A stretch of DNA of 46,919 bases. Source: Deltaproteobacteria bacterium (GTDB lineage: Bacteria > Bdellovibrionota > FAC87 > UBA2466). Positions 43,661 through 46,919 of the stretch are shown in pieces. The stretch's first letter is position 1, and every line of letters begins with the position of its first letter. The notes under the pieces were generated by a model. The model was not told the DNA's origin. It ran no database searches and was given only the letters and a program-made list of their open reading frames with translations. A program made the translations under genes and the position numbers. The DNA is taken from positions 1-46,919 of the forward strand of contig OMIX01000056.1 of NCBI GenBank assembly GCA_900299195.1, in the 5' to 3' direction.

Positions 43661-44068
43661 ATGTCGATTCGTCCCAACCTTAAAGTTGATTTTAGCAAAT
43701 GGGCTAAGCACCCCGCCATCAACCAGTTGACACAACAAGTAACCACTTATGAGAAACGGGTTGCTGGTCTGGTCAAAGATTTTGATCTGAAAAGTCGCGA
43801 AGCCAGAGAAAGAAGCCGAAAGCAACTGGACAAAGTTTTAGTGCAGTTAAAACAAACTCGCGCGAAGGTAGAAAAGCGAGTTACGCAGCTTGTTCAATTG
43901 GAGAGCAAAAAGTTGAATAAACGAGTGAACGAGTTGGTGGCGTATGTCTCTAAGATTTCTCGTCAAGAAGTTAAAGTAAGAGCTGCTGCTGCGGGAAGAG
44001 CCAAAAAAACTACGACATCTAGAAAAACTACTACGACCCGCTCTCGCAAAACTCGTTCGGGTAAGTAA
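43661..44068 (+). CDS. Coiled-coil protein with basic, histone H1-like tail
   Basis: A 135-residue very basic protein. Residues 20-100 are a continuous charged helix of heptad character (KDFDLKSREARERSRKQLDK, LKQTRAKVEKRVTQLVQLE); the end is a Lys/Arg/Thr low-complexity tail (KKTTTSRKTTTTRSRK) like bacterial histone H1-type DNA-binding tails. The start is ATG 43661, directly after AAAAGGAGGA, the strongest ribosome site near; an ATG at 43586 would add 25 residues. Phasin-like or nucleoid-associated function are both possible. It lies 9 bp before ribF. Confidence 0.7.
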   Translation: MSIRPNLKVDFSKWAKHPAINQLTQQVTTYEKRVAGLVKDFDLKSREARERSRKQLDKVLVQLKQTRAKVEKRVTQLVQLESKKLNKRVNELVAYVSKISRQEVKVRAAAAGRAKKTTTSRKTTTTRSRKTRSGK

Positions 44069-44077
44069 AATTTTCCA

Positions 44078-45001
44078 ATGCAAGTTATTCACGGGCTTTC
44101 AGGGATTCCTGAAGGCCTTTCTCATTCTGCAGTAGCTATTGGTAACTTTGATGGCATTCATTTAGGCCATCGAGTGCTGCTCAATCTAATGCTCGAAGGA
44201 GCTTCTCGGGAGGGGGTTACCCCTTCAGTTCTTACCTTTTATCCTCATCCGGTTGAAGTCTTAAACCCACAAAAAAAACTCGAACAGTTAACGACCACAT
44301 CAGAAAAATTGGAGCTCATGAAATCGATGGGGGTTAAATTTGTTTGCGTTGCTCAATTTGACAAAGCTCTTTCCGAGCTTTCACCGGAGGAGTTTTTTGA
44401 AACCCATCTCGTGAAGGGGTTAAAAGCCAAGTTGGTTTATGTGGGCTATAATTTTCGCTTCGGCAAAAATAGAATGGGAGATACCCATTTATTGAAAAAG
44501 CTCTGCGACAAGCACCAAATCAGCCTAACCGTAGTTGAGCCGGTTTCGTTAGGTGAAAAAGTCAGCAGTTCATTGATTCGTGAAAAGATCATTCAAGGAA
44601 AAGTGGGGGAGGCGAATCAATTATTGGGGCGTCCGTATAGCCTTACCGGGATTGTGAAATCTGGCGATGGTCGAGGAAAAACTCTGGGATTTCCTACTGC
44701 CAATCTTTATTGTGCCCCTGAGAAGGTGTTACCTAAAAATGGGGTTTATGTCACTCGAGTCAGATGGCAGTTACAAACTTTCAAATCTATCACTAATGTG
44801 GGAGTTCGACCCACTTTCCATACTCATGCCAGCCAGAAGTTGGTAGAGGTTCATATTTTAGATTTAGACGCCAAACTCTACGATGAATCTCTTGAGCTAG
44901 AGTTTTTAGGATTTGTTCGAGATGAGATGAAGTTTAATTCCATGGAACAGCTCAAAGAACAAATTGAAAAAGATATTCTTAAGGCCCGGTCTTTTTCTTA
45001 A
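44078..45001 (+). CDS. ribF: Bifunctional riboflavin kinase / FAD synthetase
   Basis: Makes FMN and then FAD from riboflavin. The 307-residue protein has the FAD synthetase nucleotidyltransferase motif AIGNFDGIHLGHR, LTFYPHPVEVL and the YVGYNFRFGKNRMGDT loop, then SSSLIRE; the riboflavin kinase domain begins near LTGIVKSGDGRGKTLGFPTANL and has VYVTRV and NVGVRPTF. Length is standard. It follows the basic coiled-coil gene by 9 bp without its own ribosome site, and supplies FAD that enzymes such as NadB need. Confidence 0.96.
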   Translation: MQVIHGLSGIPEGLSHSAVAIGNFDGIHLGHRVLLNLMLEGASREGVTPSVLTFYPHPVEVLNPQKKLEQLTTTSEKLELMKSMGVKFVCVAQFDKALSELSPEEFFETHLVKGLKAKLVYVGYNFRFGKNRMGDTHLLKKLCDKHQISLTVVEPVSLGEKVSSSLIREKIIQGKVGEANQLLGRPYSLTGIVKSGDGRGKTLGFPTANLYCAPEKVLPKNGVYVTRVRWQLQTFKSITNVGVRPTFHTHASQKLVEVHILDLDAKLYDESLELEFLGFVRDEMKFNSMEQLKEQIEKDILKARSFS

Positions 45002-45002
45002 T

Positions 45003-45031
45003 TCGACACTCGAAAAAAACTTGATTATAGT
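45003..45031 (+). promoter_or_regulatory. Candidate sigma-70 promoter of glmU
   Basis: TCGACA (45003-45008, 5 of 6), 17-bp spacer, TATAGT (45026-45031, 5 of 6). The predicted start near 45038 leaves a leader of about 4 nt before the ATG at 45042, and no ribosome site is present. Confidence 0.5.
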
Positions 45032-45041
45032 TTGAAACATC

Positions 45042-46424
45042 ATGAGTTTAACACCGCACATTTTAATTTTAGCAGCGGGTAAGGGTAAAAGGATGAAATC
45101 TGACCTTCCCAAAGTGCTGCATGAAGTTCTTTTTCAACCTATGATTCATCATGTTCTGGATCTTGCTTCGGCGCTTCCACACTCTTCAGTTTCGGTGGTC
45201 GTTGGGCATGGGGGTGAAGAGGTTAAGGGTGCTTGTGGGGGATATCCTTTAGTTCAGTTTGTGGACCAAAAAGAACAAAGGGGAACTGCGGACGCAGTCA
45301 AAAGTGCAGAAACTTTTTTGAGTAAGCAATCAGGTTCGGTTCTGGTTTTAAGCGGGGATGTTCCTCTTTTAAGAAAGGAATCGATTCAGAAACTCCTAGA
45401 TAGTCACGAAAAACAAAATGCAGTTTGCAGTTTAGTGTCGACCCGATTGCAGAATCCGAAGGGTTATGGAAGGATTTTGAGAGACTCTTCAGAGGCCGTT
45501 TATGGAATTCGAGAAGAAGCAGATGCCTCAGAATCAGAGAAAAAGATCCCCGAAGTAAACGCAGGTATTTACTGCTTTGAAATCAAAGAGCTGTTTAATG
45601 CGCTTTCTAAGGTTTCAAATCAAAATCGACAAGGCGAGTTTTATCTAACGGATGCCATAGAGATTTTGGTGAGAGAAAAAAAGAAAGTGATCGGGGTTTT
45701 GTTTGAGGACAGTGAAGAAACCCTAGGGATTAATGATCGAATCGCTTTAGCTCAAGCGGAAAAAGTTTTACAAAAAAGGGTCAATCAATTTCATATGGAA
45801 AATGGCGTCACTCTTCAAGGGAGCGATGATATTTGGATCGACACCCACAGTGAAATAGCTTCGGATGTTGTGATAGAAAGTGGATGTCGAATTTTTAAAT
45901 CGAAAATTGGAGGGGCCTCTCGAATTGAAGCGCAATCTCGGGTTCAGGAGTCTGTTTTGGGCTCAAGAGTGAAAATTAAACAGGGAAGTGTCATTGAGGA
46001 AAGTAAAATAGGTCACGAGACGACAGTCGGACCCTATGCGCACCTAAGACCTGGTTCAATTTTGGGTAGCCAAGTGAAGATTGGAAACTTTGTTGAGGTA
46101 AAAAAGAGTAGTTTTAAAGATGGGGCTAAGGCCTCTCACTTAAGTTACATTGGGGACGCTGAAATTGGAAAAGATGTGAATTTGGGTTGTGGCTTTATTA
46201 CCTGCAATTACGACGGAGTCAAAAAACATAAAACGGTAATTGAGGATGGGGTTTTTGTGGGAAGCGATTCGCAAATGATAGCCCCGGTAACATTGGGCGC
46301 TGGAAGTTATGTAGCTTCGGGAACCACAGTGACTCGGGATGTTCCTCCAGAGAGTTTGGTGATTAGTCGAGGAAAGCAAGTGACCAAACTTGGCTATGCA
46401 AAAAAGTTTCTAAAAAAGAAGTAA
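45042..46424 (+). CDS. glmU: Bifunctional GlcN-1-P acetyltransferase / GlcNAc-1-P uridylyltransferase
   Basis: Makes UDP-GlcNAc, precursor of peptidoglycan and LPS. The 460 residues have the uridylyltransferase motif LAAGKGKRMKSDLPKVLHEV, DQKEQRGTADAV, VLSGDVPLL, and VNAGIYCFEI, followed by a left-handed beta-helix acetyltransferase with LRPGSILGSQVKIGNFVEVK, HLSYIGDAEIG (catalytic His region) and NYDGVKKHKT. Length matches the family. It lies 40 bp after ribF with its own promoter. The product would feed a WecA-type transferase such as the one split at 39077-40450. Confidence 0.97.
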   Translation: MSLTPHILILAAGKGKRMKSDLPKVLHEVLFQPMIHHVLDLASALPHSSVSVVVGHGGEEVKGACGGYPLVQFVDQKEQRGTADAVKSAETFLSKQSGSVLVLSGDVPLLRKESIQKLLDSHEKQNAVCSLVSTRLQNPKGYGRILRDSSEAVYGIREEADASESEKKIPEVNAGIYCFEIKELFNALSKVSNQNRQGEFYLTDAIEILVREKKKVIGVLFEDSEETLGINDRIALAQAEKVLQKRVNQFHMENGVTLQGSDDIWIDTHSEIASDVVIESGCRIFKSKIGGASRIEAQSRVQESVLGSRVKIKQGSVIEESKIGHETTVGPYAHLRPGSILGSQVKIGNFVEVKKSSFKDGAKASHLSYIGDAEIGKDVNLGCGFITCNYDGVKKHKTVIEDGVFVGSDSQMIAPVTLGAGSYVASGTTVTRDVPPESLVISRGKQVTKLGYAKKFLKKK

Positions 46425-46451
46425 AAACTTTTGACACTCAACGTCTTATAA

Positions 46452-46484
46452 ATTGTGAAGAGTTTTTCACAATCGGCTTTTTTT
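46452..46484 (+). terminator. Candidate intrinsic terminator of glmU
   Basis: ATTGTGAA and TTCACAAT form an 8-bp stem with a 6-base loop, followed after CGGC by seven T residues. Position 27 bp after the glmU stop fits. The stem is A/T-rich and so only moderately stable. Confidence 0.5.
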
Positions 46485-46550
46485 ACGCACGAGATAATTT
46501 TTTTAAAAAACGCGTTATAAAAAACTTAACCTTTCCTCCATGGTTTCCGT

Positions 46551-46556
46551 TATACT
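46551..46556 (+). promoter_or_regulatory. Candidate -10 box of the pilin gene
   Basis: TATACT (5 of 6) lies 112 bp before the pilin ATG; a weak TTAACC is 19 bp upstream. No good sigma-54 element was found here. A long leader would follow. Weak evidence. Confidence 0.25.
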
Positions 46557-46668
46557 TTTAATTAGAATTTAGCAGCACGTATTCGGCTTGGTCAGTCCAC
46601 ACTAAACTCATCACACTAAACACATTTTATCGGTTTAAGTTTTAAATAACGGAGATAAGGAGACACGT

Positions 46669-46919
46669 ATGTTGAAAGGTTATAAAAAAACTCTAGCTAG
46701 TTCCAAGGGTTTCACTCTAGTGGAATTGCTGATTGTGGTTGCCATTATTGGTGTGCTGGCCTCTCAAGGGGTTCCGGCTTACCGAAGAATGATTCAGAAG
46801 TCCAGAAAAGGAGAGGCTCAAGTGATGCTGGGCAACATTGGAACCGCGGAAAGTGGATTTTTCAGTGAGTATGGGGTCTATACAAATAACATCGCCAGAG
46901 CAGGAGCTCAGATGGAAGG
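46669..46919 (+). CDS. Type IV pilin-like protein, N-terminal part (runs off the window)
   Basis: Pilin precursor: short basic leader MLKGYKKTLASSKG, cleaved by prepilin peptidase between Gly14 and Phe15, then the hallmark FTLVELLIVVAIIGVLASQG with Glu at mature position 5. About 83 residues are visible, including SRKGEAQVMLGNIGTAESGF, the start of the globular head. A GGAGATAAGGAG ribosome site precedes the ATG at 46669. The C-terminus lies beyond the window, so major pilin versus pseudopilin cannot be decided; the long leader region and strong ribosome site are compatible with a major pilin (pilA). Confidence 0.9.
   Translation, partial: MLKGYKKTLASSKGFTLVELLIVVAIIGVLASQGVPAYRRMIQKSRKGEAQVMLGNIGTAESGFFSEYGVYTNNIARAGAQME

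Noticed and set aside
46431-46452. TTGACA followed by TATAAA after glmU as a promoter
   Set aside because: Spacer is only 10 bp, too short for sigma-70; the region is better read as terminator surroundings.
46474-46492. GG-N10-GC spacing (CGGC ... ACGC) as a sigma-54 promoter for the pilin gene
   Set aside because: The conserved TGG and TTGC bases are missing; only the GG and GC spacing fits.
1-46919. Change of the genetic code with TAA read as glutamine
   Set aside because: Many intact genes here end in TAA at family-typical lengths (for example livK, livF and the thioredoxin-like gene), so TAA clearly works as a stop.
1-46919. CRISPR array, prophage, integron or defence island
   Set aside because: No spaced direct repeats of CRISPR type, no integrase, phage structural or restriction genes were found; the only mobile-type gene is the RAYT.

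Overview
The window is about 47 kb of chromosome from a Gram-negative bacterium. An LptG-type LPS exporter, several lipoproteins, an outer-membrane barrel protein and a type IV pilin all point to a double-membrane cell. The mix of genes (near-complete NAD synthesis, hut genes behind alaS-lptG-def-fmt-rpe, an HdrD-type Fe-S membrane protein, a class III pilin at the edge) resembles Bdellovibrionota or another former deltaproteobacterial lineage. That placement is inference from gene style; no rRNA or other phylogenetic marker was compared. Coding density is high, many genes overlap by 4 bp (ATGA), and no rRNA, tRNA or CRISPR array was seen.

Layout. 1-2081 (minus): isoprenoid and repair block xseB-ispA-dxs (dxs cut by the edge). 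2222-6754 (plus): complete branched-chain amino acid ABC importer livKHMGF. 6770-8554: zinc-ribbon protein, thioredoxin-like protein, PAP2 membrane phosphatase. 8604-12105 (plus): nadC-nadB-nadA, with overlapping stop/start codons. 12176-17010: small glycan-type island of a polytopic membrane protein, a radical SAM/SPASM protein and two convergent GT2 glycosyltransferases. 17049-27316 (minus): one apparent operon alaS-lptG-def-fmt-rpe-hutH-hutU-hutI, joining housekeeping functions to histidine breakdown. 27387-32778 (minus): secreted HD-domain protein, metallo-beta-lactamase-fold hydrolase, membrane Fe-S oxidoreductase, nitrilase-family amidase. 32817-34577: lipoprotein gamma-glutamyltransferase. 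34583-35603: a REP-associated tyrosine transposase (RAYT) flanked by inverted repeat families. 35601-42667: outer-membrane protein, HAD phosphatase, carbamoyltransferase, a split WecA/MraY-type sugar-phosphate transferase, an MsbA-type ABC exporter and a small hypothetical protein. 42668-46919: a lipoprotein behind a sigma-54-like promoter, a lysine-rich coiled-coil protein, ribF, glmU and the start of a pilin gene.

The most unusual observations: (1) three genes (livK, the outer-membrane protein, the WecA-like transferase) are each interrupted by a single in-frame TAA with coherent coding on both sides, and each could be explained by one C-to-T change in a CAA codon; (2) the RAYT unit has its repeats in opposite orientations at the two ends, and the right-end repeat reaches the end of the neighbouring gene; (3) several genes without a Shine-Dalgarno have a -10-like box ending about 6 nt before, or near, the start codon, suggesting leaderless or near-leaderless mRNAs; (4) a perfect 38-bp palindrome without a U-tract follows the metallo-beta-lactamase gene. 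No wholly new multi-gene defence or mobile system is evident; most of the window is core metabolism.
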